Numbered from the stretch's first letter, positions 32,743 through 43,425 are shown. The stretch: DNA of 58,401 nt from Spirochaetota bacterium (GCA_035477215.1 DATIKU010000056.1:1-58401); one strand, 5' to 3'. Made by a program: numbers and translations. Notes: a model not told the origin generated them from the sequence alone.

Positions 32743-34193
32743 GCTTTTCCCTCGCTCCTGAGCATATTGAGTTTTTTGCGTTTATTCGAAGGGGGTATAT
32801 GCAGAATACCCCTGTATTTCGCGATAGTCCGTCGCGCCAGCCGTATGCCCCGCTTTCCGAGCAGTGCGAGTATTTCGTCGTCGTTAAGCGGTCTGGAGGC
32901 GTCTTCCCCTGCGATGATCTCTTTCACCATATTTATGATCATATTGGATGAATAATCATCCGGATCGCCCGACCGCAGCCTGGACGCGAAAAAGTATTTC
33001 AGCTCGAACACACCCCATGGTGTCTGGACGAACTTGTTGCTGGTGGTCCTGCTTACCGTCGATTCGTGGAGCCCGAGCTCGTCGGCCACCTCCGTGTGAG
33101 TGAGCGGCCTCAGGTTTCCCGGCCCCTTGAGGAGAAATTCGACCTGCCGCTGCATGACGACCGCCACCACCCGTGCGATGGTGTCGCGGCGGCTCGAAAT
33201 GCTCCGCAACAGGGAGCGGGCGGACTGTACCCTGTCCTTGATAAACTCCCTCAGGTTTTTATCAATGTTTTTTTTCTTCATCATGTCCACATAATACCGG
33301 TTGATGCGGACGGGCGGGATGTAATCATCGTTGACTGTGATGAGAATTTCACCGTCCACGTACCGGACCTCCGCGTCGGGGACGATGTAACGGACGTCCT
33401 TTGCCGCGAACTGTCTGCCCGGAAACGGCGTCAGCGTATGGATTAGCCGGGTCTTCTCCACGATTTCGTCGCTGGTAATCGAAAGGGCGCGCGCGATTTT
33501 ACCGTAGTCAAGCCGTTCGAGTTCGGCGAAATGATCGCGCAGGATGGCGTGAAGCACCCGGTCGTCCGGATACCGGGATTCCGCCTGAAAGAGAAGGCTC
33601 TCCTTCATCGATGAGGCCGCGCAGCCCGGCGGATCGAACGCGCCGATCGTGCGGATGGCCTCGCGAACCGGCCCGGGGCCCACACCCTGGCTCTCCGCAA
33701 TCTCGTCGATATCCGCGACCAGAAGGCCCCGTTCGTCGATGGAGGTGATGATCGCCTCGAAGAGGGCGAACTCACGTTCATCGCGGGACACCATGAGCGC
33801 CTGTGCCAGCAGGTGCTCCTTCAGCGTCTCTTCCTGGGCGACGGCGTTTTCGATGTATGAACGCGCACGGTCCTCGTCGCCGTGTCCGGGCACGTATCCG
33901 CTGTCGCCCTCGTCATGGTAACTGAGGCTTTTTTCCTCGCGGCGGGCGAAAATGGACTCATCACCCGAGAGCTCCCTGCTCACACCGTCCGCGGCCGCCC
34001 CATCCCCGTTTGCCGACGGCGGCACGGCCGTGGAGTATTCCTCCTCGAGCACCGGGTTCTCGAGGAGCTCTTTCGATACCGCTTCCACCAGCTCGATGGA
34101 GGAAAGCTGCAGAAGCTCGATGGACTGAAGCTGCGACTGGGTGAGCGCCAGGCGCTGCGTCTGCTGCAAGCCGATTTTAATCGAAACAGCCAT
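32739..34193 (-). CDS. rpoN: RNA polymerase sigma-54 factor RpoN
   Basis: 484 residues from ATG 34193. The Gln/Leu-rich activator-interacting region I is at the N-terminus (LQQTQRLALTQSQLQSIELLQL), followed by an acidic linker, the core-binding region (EIAESQGVGP, FDPPGCAA), a helix-turn-helix (LTHTEVADELGLHESTVSRTTSNK) and the RpoN box ARRTIAKYR near the C-terminus. It directs RNA polymerase to -24/-12 promoters that need AAA+ activators such as NtrX, encoded about 6 kb downstream in the same run. Length matches E. coli RpoN (477). A candidate promoter lies at 34250-34278. Confidence 0.97.
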   Translation of the reverse strand: MAVSIKIGLQQTQRLALTQSQLQSIELLQLSSIELVEAVSKELLENPVLEEEYSTAVPPSANGDGAAADGVSRELSGDESIFARREEKSLSYHDEGDSGYVPGHGDEDRARSYIENAVAQEETLKEHLLAQALMVSRDEREFALFEAIITSIDERGLLVADIDEIAESQGVGPGPVREAIRTIGAFDPPGCAASSMKESLLFQAESRYPDDRVLHAILRDHFAELERLDYGKIARALSITSDEIVEKTRLIHTLTPFPGRQFAAKDVRYIVPDAEVRYVDGEILITVNDDYIPPVRINRYYVDMMKKKNIDKNLREFIKDRVQSARSLLRSISSRRDTIARVVAVVMQRQVEFLLKGPGNLRPLTHTEVADELGLHESTVSRTTSNKFVQTPWGVFELKYFFASRLRSGDPDDYSSNMIINMVKEIIAGEDASRPLNDDEILALLGKRGIRLARRTIAKYRGILHIPPSNKRKKLNMLRSEGKA

Positions 34194-34249
34194 ATGCTCC
34201 GTGAACGGTATCTCTCTGGATCAGCCGGGACCAAACCCCGGTATAATCA

Positions 34250-34278
34250 ATACTATTCCGGTAGACGCGGCAAGGCAA
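34250..34278 (-). promoter_or_regulatory. Candidate promoter of the rpoN run
   Basis: On the minus strand TTGCCT (34278-34273) and TAGTAT (34255-34250) are 17 bases apart; each box matches consensus at four of six positions. The predicted transcript would start near 34243, about 50 bases before the rpoN start. Confidence 0.4.
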
Positions 34279-34390
34279 TAATTATTTCCCTAAACCCGCC
34301 GCGGAGCGGAGGCCGGGACTGCGGGTCCGGTCGGCGGGGAAACCGGCGGAAAGCGAGAGGAGGGGCCTGGAGGTCGGCCACGCCGCACCA

Positions 34391-36076
<1,686 letters not shown>

Positions 36077-36192
36077 TCACGGGCAATTCCTATTCGCACA
36101 CACGTCCCATTCGGCGATTATTTTACATGGATGTTACATGACACGGCGGGCCGGCCCCTGCCGGGGAAAAGGACGGTATCCAAAAACAAGGC

Positions 36193-36221
36193 TTGACATT
36201 CAGTCCGGCGGACACTATACA
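36193..36221 (+). promoter_or_regulatory. Sigma-70 promoter for the PilZ pair
   Basis: TTGACA at 36193-36198 and TATACA-type TATACA at 36216-36221 are 17 bases apart; the -35 is perfect and the -10 matches four or five of six. The start site would be near 36228, giving a leader of about 40 bases. Confidence 0.75.
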
Positions 36222-36267
36222 TAAGCCGATCACGACAAACTACCGCCGCTTCGGGAAGGTGCGCTCA

Positions 36268-36654
36268 ATGAGTGAAAAGAGGGAATACAAACGTCACCAG
36301 TGTTTCGAAAAGATAGACTTCGATTATTTTGAAGGGAATCCCGACGAGATCGATATCAGCACTACCGTCCCCGTCAAGTGCAAAGGCCACATGCTCGACC
36401 TCGGCCGCGGCGGCGCCTTCATCGTCACCGACACGCGGGTCGCCGTCAACATGCCTGTCAGGCTCCGCTTCCGGACGAAAAAATCGAAATACGAGGTGCC
36501 CGGGACGATTATCCGGACCGGCCTTTTAAAGAACAATCCCTCCGAGATCACGCAGAAATACGCCGCCGTGAAGGTTAAGGAAGACGCGTATATCGCGATA
36601 CAGTTTGCGGAACTCATCGAGGAGATCGACGAATCCGTCCTTAAAAAGTCATGA
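36268..36654 (+). CDS. PilZ-domain protein, c-di-GMP receptor type
   Basis: 128 residues from ATG 36268, with GGAAGG upstream; the longer frame starting at the promoter is rejected because it would begin upstream of the predicted transcription start. The RxxxR motif (REYKR) and the DLGRGGAF version of the D/NxSxxG motif are both present, spaced as in single-domain PilZ proteins. These bind cyclic di-GMP and act through partner proteins. The stop overlaps the start of the next gene (ATGA), making that product the obvious partner candidate. Confidence 0.88.
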   Translation: MSEKREYKRHQCFEKIDFDYFEGNPDEIDISTTVPVKCKGHMLDLGRGGAFIVTDTRVAVNMPVRLRFRTKKSKYEVPGTIIRTGLLKNNPSEITQKYAAVKVKEDAYIAIQFAELIEEIDESVLKKS

Positions 36655-37514
36655 AGACGCAATTCATTCGAGTCAACGATATCGCCGAGGTGGACCCCTC
36701 CCGGGCCACCGTCTATGACCTCAACAAGCGGTATATCGACAGCCAGGGCAACATGTTCGGACTGCGCTACAACCGGGAGACCAGGAAGATCGAAATCATC
36801 AAGATCATCCGTACCCCGGCGAAGACGGCGCCGTATTATCAGCAGCGCATGGCCCAGCAGAAGTATATGACCAGAAACGAGGGGCGGACGACCGCCTCGG
36901 GAGTCCCCCAGTCACTGGATAACGACGAGGGGTTCGACGAATCGGGCGAGGCGGTGTTCGACCCGACGACCTTTATCAACCACTGCCTCGAAATGATGAG
37001 GACGCACAGGGACCGCCTGAGCGGGATAATGATGAACATCAAGAATTCCAAGGTGATTCCCGAGACCGAGCGCATGGACGCCTCGACCCTGGCCGGAATT
37101 TTCAGAAACATGGACATCGACGGCATCCGAAGGATCGAGAAGGTCATCGACAACCATCGCGAGCTCACGAACTATCCCCGCTCGCTGTCGTACTACCAGT
37201 CCAAGCTCGACACGGCAGGAAGGGATATCTTCGAGGCGCTGGGAGACGACGGCAGGAGGACGCGCTTCATCTTCTTCACGGAAATGCACGGATCGATCAG
37301 GCACCTCTACCGATCGCTCCTTAAGGCGGTGCGGGACCTCGAGTTTTTTCTCAGCGAGAAGGACGTCGAGAGCGTGAAACACCTCACCTTTGCCGAAAAG
37401 CAGCAGTTCCAGGACGCCATGACCTCGATACAGAACACCCTCCGCGAGATAACCGCCATACTCCGGGACACAAGCAGGCTCGAGGAATTCATCGGCAATC
37501 CCGAGAACTTCTGA
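36651..37514 (+). CDS. Unknown helical protein coupled to PilZ protein
   Basis: 287 residues from ATG 36651, overlapping the PilZ gene by 4 bases. There is no signal peptide or membrane segment. The N-terminal 60 residues are beta-like (TVYDLNKRYIDSQGNMFGLRYN, KIEIIKII), and the remainder is a charged helical domain (FINHCLEMMRTHRDRLSGIM, FFTEMHGSIRHLYRSLLKAVRDLEFFL). I do not recognise the family. It is probably a cytoplasmic effector or partner of the PilZ protein. It converges on the M16 gene with a one-base gap. Confidence 0.75.
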   Translation: MKTQFIRVNDIAEVDPSRATVYDLNKRYIDSQGNMFGLRYNRETRKIEIIKIIRTPAKTAPYYQQRMAQQKYMTRNEGRTTASGVPQSLDNDEGFDESGEAVFDPTTFINHCLEMMRTHRDRLSGIMMNIKNSKVIPETERMDASTLAGIFRNMDIDGIRRIEKVIDNHRELTNYPRSLSYYQSKLDTAGRDIFEALGDDGRRTRFIFFTEMHGSIRHLYRSLLKAVRDLEFFLSEKDVESVKHLTFAEKQQFQDAMTSIQNTLREITAILRDTSRLEEFIGNPENF

Positions 37515-37515
37515 C

Positions 37516-39042
37516 TCAGGGCCGGACGACGACCACCTCGCCGAATTTGGCCAGTTCCTTTTTCAGCGACCCCTCTCCCAGAACCAGCCGCACGGAGCCC
37601 TGTTCGAAGAGCTTTTTACCGCTTTTCAGAACCGCGTCAGCGCCGACACCCGCGACATTCCGCTGGTAGTCGGTGATATAAGAAATAGGAAGGCCCATGT
37701 GATACACCGTCATGTATTTTTCGAGCACGTCAAGCGGCGTCTCGAATTCGAAGATATAGCTGTTTATCAGCGATTGCCGGGCCCATACGAGCTCGTCGGG
37801 GGTGACCGGCGAGGTGGCCATCTTTTCCATGTTCTCGAGTATCAGCCGCAGCGTAAGCGGCGACTGCGCGGTATTGGTCTGGGCAAACGCCAGAAAGACC
37901 CCCGTCTCCTTCCGCTGCCGCAGCACCGACTGCACCGCATAAGAAAGCCCGCGGTCCACCCTGATCTCCCGCACCAGCCGCGAATTGAACGAGCCCTCGC
38001 CGAGGATGAAGTTCATTACACCGAGCGAATGCGAGTCCGGGTCGGCCACGGGGGGCGCCAGCGTGCCGATGACGATGGTCGCCTGAGGCACGGGCCGCTC
38101 GATAAAGTATATCTTCTTCGCGCCCGCGCGCACGGCCGCGGCCGCCTTTTCCGCGTCGAACCGGTACGCCACGCGCGCGCCACGCGCGACCCCCGACAGC
38201 GCTTTCTCGATACGCCCGCGAGCGGCGACCGCCTCGATCGCGCCGACGGCCCCGACGGCCATGTTCCCGGCGCGGAAGTGATTGTTGAACGCGGTCCTCA
38301 GTTCGGCCTGGCTGATCGAATTAACCGACTGCTCGCTCGGGACCGAACCGTACCCCACCCCGTCGAAAATGATTTCCCGCACCTTCTCTATGGCGAGGGT
38401 CGACGGGCTGTCCTTTTTTCGCCTGATCTCCTCCACCATCATCGCCCTGGCGTCGGCTATCGAACGCTCATCGAGCTCAGGATCGGCCAGAAGGTCGGCC
38501 ATTATATCGAGCGCCAGGTCCGCGTGGCGCTCGAGCACGCGGATGGTAATGTTCACGGTCTCCCATGAGGCGCTTATCGCAATGCGTCCGCCCACTCTTT
38601 CCACAGCTTCATGCAGTCGGTCGCCGGGATAGCGCTTCGATCCACCCAGGGTCAAAGCTCTCGCGAGCAGGTCGGAAATGCCCGCATTCAGCCTGCCCTC
38701 GTAGAGCTTGCCGAATCCCGCGATTGCGACAATGGAAAACTGCGGCAATTCGTCCCGTATATAGAATACCCTCATACCGTTCAGAAGCTCATACTCCTCC
38801 ACCGGGGGCAGCGACAATTCGGCGGGTTTCATCTCCCGTTCCGCGATGGAAGGAGCGGGGATCTCCGTCTTTCGCGTCTCGGCCTGTTTAACGGGTTTCC
38901 GCGGTTTCCCCGGCAGGGCGGATTTCTGCGCCGCGTCGCCGAGCGACGCGAACGGCATTCCCAACAGCATGAGTGCGGCCGGCACAACGAAGCGCGCACG
39001 CGCGTGGCGGCCCGGTCTTTTTGCGGTATATTCGGAGGTCAT
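37516..39042 (-). CDS. M16-family peptidase homolog, non-catalytic
   Basis: 508 residues from ATG 39042, overlapping the upstream M16 gene by 4 bases. An N-terminal signal segment lies at about 18-37, so it is exported. The M16 fold is evident (LLNGMRVFYIRDELPQFSI, NAGISDLLARALTLGG, EEIRRKKDSP, SFNSRLVREIRVDRGLSYAV), but the zinc motif HxxEH is absent: the aligned segment reads ISDLLARAL. It would form a pair with the catalytic subunit encoded upstream, as in mitochondrial processing peptidase-like and other M16B heterodimers. An envelope protein-processing role is inferred. Confidence 0.88.
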   Translation of the reverse strand: MTSEYTAKRPGRHARARFVVPAALMLLGMPFASLGDAAQKSALPGKPRKPVKQAETRKTEIPAPSIAEREMKPAELSLPPVEEYELLNGMRVFYIRDELPQFSIVAIAGFGKLYEGRLNAGISDLLARALTLGGSKRYPGDRLHEAVERVGGRIAISASWETVNITIRVLERHADLALDIMADLLADPELDERSIADARAMMVEEIRRKKDSPSTLAIEKVREIIFDGVGYGSVPSEQSVNSISQAELRTAFNNHFRAGNMAVGAVGAIEAVAARGRIEKALSGVARGARVAYRFDAEKAAAAVRAGAKKIYFIERPVPQATIVIGTLAPPVADPDSHSLGVMNFILGEGSFNSRLVREIRVDRGLSYAVQSVLRQRKETGVFLAFAQTNTAQSPLTLRLILENMEKMATSPVTPDELVWARQSLINSYIFEFETPLDVLEKYMTVYHMGLPISYITDYQRNVAGVGADAVLKSGKKLFEQGSVRLVLGEGSLKKELAKFGEVVVVRP

Positions 39043-40550
39043 TTCCTGTCCTTTTTGTTTAATAACACGCCCACCGTCCTGTTCTCCCTGGTGAAGTACT
39101 CATCGATCGTCCGCCTGACGCGTTCGGGCGTAACGAGTCTGATCTCGTCAAGATGGCGCAGGAGGTACGTCCAGTCTCCCAGTATCGTCTGGTAGTGATT
39201 CAGCGTGCGGGCGATTCCCTTGTTCGACTGGAAGTCCAGCACCGTCGACGATTCATTCCGGTTTATGACTTTTTCGATTTCCTCGCGGCCCACTTCCGCG
39301 GCCAGCTTCCCGATCTCCTCGTAGATGGCGGCCTCGACCTCCTGCGGGGTGTGCGGGGCGCGCGGCGCCGCGGCGATGACGAAGAGATTGTCATAGCGTA
39401 TGCCGGGGAAGGCGTTCCACGCGTCGACCGAAACGGCTATCCGCTTCTCGAGCACGAGCGACCGGTACAAACGCGAGGTCTTGCCGTCGGCGAGGATCCC
39501 CGCGATAACATCGCATGTGAAATCGACCTCCGAGGGAAACGTCGGCTTCTGCCAGCCTATCAGGACGTATGGATTGGCGTCGAAATAATACTCCAGGCGC
39601 CGTTCGCCGGCCGTCGCCGGCTCGCGCGTTTTGATCGGCGAGGGCTCCCCGACCGCCCTGATCCGTCCGAAATACTTTTCGATTACGGCGAATGTTTTAT
39701 CGGGCTCCTGGCGCCCAACCACGGTTATCGTCATGCGGGAGGGGATATAGTGCGTCCTGAAAAAATCACGTACGTCCTTGATCGACATGCTCCGTATTCC
39801 GGACTCCCAGCCGATTATCGGATGGCGGTATGGATGCGCAATGAACGCGGCCGCGATGAAACGCTCGACCAGGCCCTCCAGCCCCTTCGAGTCATACCGC
39901 ATTAGGCGCTCCTCGACGACGGTGTTGCGCTCCTTATAATACTCTCTCAGCACCGGATTTCTAAGGCGCTCGGATTCCGTCTGCGCCCACAGTTCAAGCT
40001 TCTCTGAAGGCACTTCTATGAAATAGGATGTCATGTCGCGCGAGGTTGACGCGTTGAAACCCACGCCGCCGATCTCGCTGTATATGCGGTCATAGGGGGA
40101 ACTCACCACGAATTTCGCGTGGTCACCCTCAAGCTTCCCGAGCTTTTTTTCCAGAATCGGAATGCGCCGGTCGCCGGGGTTCGATATTCGCAGGCCGTCA
40201 AGGGCCTCGCCTATGGCCTCGATCTCGACCAGGAGCTTTTTCTCTTTTTTATAATCCTTCGTGCCGATGACATCGGTGCCTTTGAAGAGCATGTGCTCGA
40301 GCATGTGCGCGGCGCCGGCGGTCCGGTAGCTTTCATCAACCGATCCCACGCGAAACGATATGATGAGCGCGAGCGTGGGAGAATAACCGCGGTTGAGCGC
40401 AATCACGTTGATGCCGTTCCCAAGGGTCCTCGTTTGGACGTTTTTTTTCAGAAAGTCGAAGCCGGAGGCCGGCTCTCCATACGAAGACGCCTGCGGCAAA
40501 AGAAACAGTATCGCGCAAAGGCACAGCACACGCCTGATCCCACCCGCCAT
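39039..40550 (-). CDS. M16-family zinc peptidase, catalytic subunit
   Basis: 503 residues from ATG 40550 with GGAGCGACAG just upstream. Signal peptide residues 1-24 (KR...LFLLPQASS) indicate export. The inverted zinc motif HMLEH (His82, Glu85, His86) is present, with a downstream VVEERLMR Glu as third ligand. A long charged insertion follows (KEKKLLVEIEAIGEAL). The second M16 domain contains DGKTSRLYRSLV, the substrate-holding region. It probably degrades peptides in the periplasm. The non-catalytic homolog directly downstream is the likely partner. Confidence 0.93.
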   Translation of the reverse strand: MAGGIRRVLCLCAILFLLPQASSYGEPASGFDFLKKNVQTRTLGNGINVIALNRGYSPTLALIISFRVGSVDESYRTAGAAHMLEHMLFKGTDVIGTKDYKKEKKLLVEIEAIGEALDGLRISNPGDRRIPILEKKLGKLEGDHAKFVVSSPYDRIYSEIGGVGFNASTSRDMTSYFIEVPSEKLELWAQTESERLRNPVLREYYKERNTVVEERLMRYDSKGLEGLVERFIAAAFIAHPYRHPIIGWESGIRSMSIKDVRDFFRTHYIPSRMTITVVGRQEPDKTFAVIEKYFGRIRAVGEPSPIKTREPATAGERRLEYYFDANPYVLIGWQKPTFPSEVDFTCDVIAGILADGKTSRLYRSLVLEKRIAVSVDAWNAFPGIRYDNLFVIAAAPRAPHTPQEVEAAIYEEIGKLAAEVGREEIEKVINRNESSTVLDFQSNKGIARTLNHYQTILGDWTYLLRHLDEIRLVTPERVRRTIDEYFTRENRTVGVLLNKKDRK

Positions 40551-40684
40551 CTGTCGCTCCTTATCTTTGAATATGTCCAACTGGATCGCAGTGAAGCCCG
40601 GCGATGCCCGAATATTCCCCGCCTGCGGGGACAAAACCTTTACGGCCGCCGGTTGCATAAAAGCCCGATGCGTTTACCGGCGGA

Positions 40685-41050
40685 TCAGGCACCGCCCTCT
40701 TCCCTCCGCAGTATCTCCTCCGCGAGTATCCGGAGCTTCGGCGACACCTTCAGCGGCGGAAGCTCCACGCGCGGCGCCGGGCGTTTCGACTCGCCGCCGC
40801 CGAGCCATTGCGACAGGGCCATGACCATACGCGCCTGGATCTCCTCGACCTTCGACGTAACCCCGGCCAGGCGGTAAAACTTCACCGCCAGGAGAGGCTG
40901 CCTCTTTTCGTAGAAATAGTAATCGCCGACGCGGGTAAGGCCGTCGCGGTATTTCGTCCTGACGAAAAGCTCCACCGCCTGTTTTATATCGCCGCTGTTG
41001 AAGCATTCGTTTCCTTTTCGAATGAGCGATACCCGTTCACTGGCGTCCAT
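40685..41050 (-). CDS. Small repeat-like cytoplasmic protein, unknown
   Basis: 121 residues from ATG 41050, with GAGGTGG upstream. It is soluble, without signal peptide. The first 70 residues look like two TPR-style helical hairpins (NECFNSGDIKQAVELFVRT, YYFYEKRQPLLAVKFYRLAG); the C-terminus is Pro/Arg-rich then helical. No specific family is recognised. It lies upstream of the M16 pair on the same strand with a 134-base gap, so shared transcription is possible. Confidence 0.65.
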   Translation of the reverse strand: MDASERVSLIRKGNECFNSGDIKQAVELFVRTKYRDGLTRVGDYYFYEKRQPLLAVKFYRLAGVTSKVEEIQARMVMALSQWLGGGESKRPAPRVELPPLKVSPKLRILAEEILRREEGGA

Positions 41051-41073
41051 CCATCCACCTCTTCACGCTATGC

Positions 41074-41091
41074 GACGGCCGCGCGGCCGTC
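41074..41091. repeat. 18-base perfect palindrome GACGGCCG...CGGCCGTC
   Basis: The sequence GACGGCCGCGCGGCCGTC reads the same on both strands. It lies 24 bases upstream of the start codon of the small protein gene (minus strand), next to a TATATA stretch. It may be an operator or a leader hairpin. Confidence 0.6.
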
Positions 41092-41239
41092 ACGTATATA
41101 AGGGCCTCGAAACGTCCGACGGTTACATCGCAACCCGCCGTAACCCCGCTCCCGAATTAATCATCGGCAAGGGGTGCGCCGCAACCACAGCATAACCTTA
41201 ACCCCGAAAGGACCCTGCCGTCAATTCATAAAGATGCCC

Positions 41240-41257
41240 CGCGGCGCGTGCGCCGCG
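41240..41257. repeat. 8-bp stem-loop CGCGGCGC/GCGCCGCG
   Basis: CGCGGCGC (41240-41247), GT, then GCGCCGCG (41250-41257). It precedes the terminator at 41284 by 27 bases and would form part of any transcript ending there. Confidence 0.5.
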
Positions 41258-41283
41258 AGGCCTGGACTTTACTATAAAAATTG

Positions 41284-41310
41284 AAAAAAGCCCTCCGCGG
41301 GGCGTTTTTT
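41284..41310. terminator. Bidirectional Rho-independent terminator
   Basis: An A-run, a GCCC/GGGC stem around TCCGCG, and a run of six Ts follow each other; the same layout exists on the minus strand (TTTTTTCAATTTTT). It lies just upstream of the kor promoter. It could insulate the kor-nqr block from transcription entering from the left, or end a small RNA. Confidence 0.6.
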
Positions 41311-41311
41311 A

Positions 41312-41340
41312 TTGACACCTCCCCGCGCCCGCGCTTAATT
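41312..41340 (+). promoter_or_regulatory. Sigma-70 promoter for the kor operon
   Basis: TTGACA at 41312-41317 and TTAATT at 41335-41340 are 17 bases apart; the -35 is perfect and the -10 matches four of six. The leader to ATG 41406 would be about 60 bases. Confidence 0.65.
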
Positions 41341-41405
41341 GTACTCTAAAAAACAAATCATGCTTCAGCACTTCAGGCGAACTGCCCGGGAGGACGGGGT
41401 CCGTA

Positions 41406-41615
41406 ATGGCACACATAGTGATCGATCATGACCGGTGCAAGGGATGTTATTTCTGCATCGAATTCTGTCCGCGCACCGTAATAAAGATCTCCCAGGAGCA
41501 CAACCGGACCGGCTACTTTCCCGCCGAATTCATGGAAGAAGAGCGCGAGCGCTGCACCGGCTGCAAAACCTGCGCCGTCATGTGCCCCGATACGGCGATA
41601 GAGGTGTTCAAATGA
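41406..41615 (+). CDS. korD: 2-oxoacid:ferredoxin oxidoreductase, ferredoxin subunit
   Basis: 69 residues from ATG 41406. Two CxxCxxCxxxC(P) clusters: Cys11/14/17/21 and Cys50/53/56/60, i.e. two [4Fe-4S] centres. As the delta subunit it carries electrons from the TPP subunit to soluble ferredoxin. It is the first gene of a four-gene unit; its stop overlaps the start of korA (ATGA). Order delta-alpha-beta-gamma is that of VorDBAC or KorDABC complexes. Confidence 0.95.
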   Translation: MAHIVIDHDRCKGCYFCIEFCPRTVIKISQEHNRTGYFPAEFMEEERERCTGCKTCAVMCPDTAIEVFK

Positions 41616-42676
41616 CTGAAAAGAAACTTACCAAGGGCAACATCGCCCTTGCAGAAGGCTCCATACAGGCGGGATGCCTTTTATATTTCGGCTACCCCAT
41701 CACACCGCAAAGCGACATTCCCGAATACCTCGCGCAGAACCTCCCCAAAATAGGCGGGACGTTCGTTCAGGCCGAAAGCGAGATCGCCTCAATCAACATG
41801 GTGATGGGCGCCTCCGCATCGGGCAGGCGGACCATGACCTCGTCCTCCGGGCCCGGTATTTCTCTCATGCAGGAGGGCCTCTCCTATCTTGCGGGGTCCG
41901 AGCTGCCGGCGGTCATCGTCAACATCATGCGGTGCGGGCCGGGACTGGGCGGTATCGCCCCGACCCAGGGAGACTACAACCAGGCCGTGCACGGCGGCGG
42001 CCACGGCGATTACCGCAACATCGTGCTTGCCCCCGGTTCGGTACAGGAGATGTTCGACCTGACCATAAAGGCCTTCGAGCTTGCCGATAAATACCGCAAC
42101 CCGACGATGATCATCGCCGACGCCATGATCGGACAGTTCCAGGAGCCCTGCCGCCTCACTCCCGAAAAACCGGTCGAGCTTGCCGAAAAACCGTGGGCCC
42201 TCACCGGCCGCAAAGGCAGGGACCCGCGGCTGGTCAAATCGCTTTACCTTGGCGACTACGAGCAGGAAGAGCACAACCTCCTTTTAAAGAAAAAATACGA
42301 CGAGATCCAGGATAACGAGGTGATGGTCGAGATGAAGAACCTCGACGACGCCGAGCTGATCATAGTCGCTTTCGGCACGCCGTCGCGTGTGGCGAAGACC
42401 GCCATCGGACTCGCCCGCGAGGAGGGGCTGAAGGTCGGCCTCATCCGACCCATCACGCTCTTCCCCTTCCCCGTCAATGAAATTTATGAACACTCGGCCC
42501 GCGTGAAAAACGTCCTTGTGGTCGAGATGAACACGGGCCAGATGGTGCGCGACGTGCGGATCGCCGCGCACAAGGACGCCGCCATCCACTTCTACGGCAG
42601 GCCCGGTGGAGGGTTCCCCTTCCCCGACGACGTGCTTAACGAGATTAAAACGGCGCTTGGGGGAGGTCCGCGATGA
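41612..42676 (+). CDS. korA: 2-oxoacid:ferredoxin oxidoreductase, alpha subunit
   Basis: 354 residues from ATG 41612. Pyrimidine-binding and core regions of the PFOR superfamily: [58 protein letters not shown] and [18 protein letters not shown]. Similarity pattern is closest to VorB (2-oxoisovalerate) and KorA (2-oxoglutarate) subunits, which cannot be told apart by eye. The complex forms acyl-CoA, CO2 and reduced ferredoxin in the cytoplasm and also runs in the carboxylating direction in some anaerobes. It overlaps korB by four bases. Confidence 0.93.
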   Translation: MTEKKLTKGNIALAEGSIQAGCLLYFGYPITPQSDIPEYLAQNLPKIGGTFVQAESEIASINMVMGASASGRRTMTSSSGPGISLMQEGLSYLAGSELPAVIVNIMRCGPGLGGIAPTQGDYNQAVHGGGHGDYRNIVLAPGSVQEMFDLTIKAFELADKYRNPTMIIADAMIGQFQEPCRLTPEKPVELAEKPWALTGRKGRDPRLVKSLYLGDYEQEEHNLLLKKKYDEIQDNEVMVEMKNLDDAELIIVAFGTPSRVAKTAIGLAREEGLKVGLIRPITLFPFPVNEIYEHSARVKNVLVVEMNTGQMVRDVRIAAHKDAAIHFYGRPGGGFPFPDDVLNEIKTALGGGPR

Positions 42677-43425
42677 ACGCTATATTCAAACGGCCCGACA
42701 GCCTCACAAACGCCCCCACCCATTTCTGCCCGGGCTGCACGCACGGCATCGCCCACCGGCTCATCGCCGAGGCGATGGACGAGCTTGGCATTACCGACCG
42801 CACGATCGGAATACCCGGAGTGGGGTGTTGCGTATTCCTCTATCGCTATTTTCCCATCGACGCGCTCGAGGCGCCGCACGGCCGCGCCCCGGCGTGCGCC
42901 ACGGGCGTTAAACGCGCCCAGCCGGACAAGGTCATCTTCGCCTACCAGGGCGACGGCGATATGGCGGCGATCGGCACTTCGGAGATCATCCACGCGGCCA
43001 ACCGCGGCGAGAACATCACCGTGTTCTTCGTCAACAACGCGGTCTACGGTATGACGGGCGGGCAGATGGCGCCGACCACCCTGCTGGGACAGCACACGAC
43101 AACCAGCCCCTTCGGGCGCGACTTCAAATCGGAGGGATACCCGATACGGATGGCCGAGCTGCTCGCGACGCTCGAGGGGGTGGCATACTCGACGAGGGTG
43201 GCGCTCCACTCTCCCAAACACGTCACGCAGGCGAAAAAGGCCATTGTAAAGGCCTTCGAGATGCAGATAAAAGAAATGGGGTTCTCGGTGGTGGAAATGC
43301 TTTCCACCTGCAACACGAACTGGCGCGTATCGCCGCTCGAGGCCCTGAAGACTATTGAGAGCGAGATGATCCCCTATTTCCCGCTCGGGGTATTCAGGGA
43401 GCGCACCGGGAAGGATTTTCTGTAA
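42673..43425 (+). CDS. korB: 2-oxoacid:ferredoxin oxidoreductase, TPP-binding beta subunit
   Basis: 250 residues from ATG 42673. The TPP/Mg2+ motif is [19 protein letters not shown]...[11 protein letters not shown], and Cys residues in FCPGCTHG and VGCCVF ligate a [4Fe-4S] centre close to TPP. This subunit carries out decarboxylation of the 2-oxoacid. The C-terminal region ([18 protein letters not shown]) is typical of Kor/Vor. A 111-base gap with a GC-rich stem separates it from korC, the only gap in the unit. Confidence 0.95.
   Translation: MNAIFKRPDSLTNAPTHFCPGCTHGIAHRLIAEAMDELGITDRTIGIPGVGCCVFLYRYFPIDALEAPHGRAPACATGVKRAQPDKVIFAYQGDGDMAAIGTSEIIHAANRGENITVFFVNNAVYGMTGGQMAPTTLLGQHTTTSPFGRDFKSEGYPIRMAELLATLEGVAYSTRVALHSPKHVTQAKKAIVKAFEMQIKEMGFSVVEMLSTCNTNWRVSPLEALKTIESEMIPYFPLGVFRERTGKDFL

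Larger units (their letters stand above)
41051..41405. other. Intergenic region with palindromes, terminator and promoter
   Basis: This 355-base region between divergent genes holds a perfect 18-base palindrome (41074-41091), an 8-bp stem-loop (41240-41257), a bidirectional terminator (41284-41310) and the kor promoter (41312-41340). No protein-like frame with a ribosome site was seen. A small RNA ending at the terminator is possible. Confidence 0.6.
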
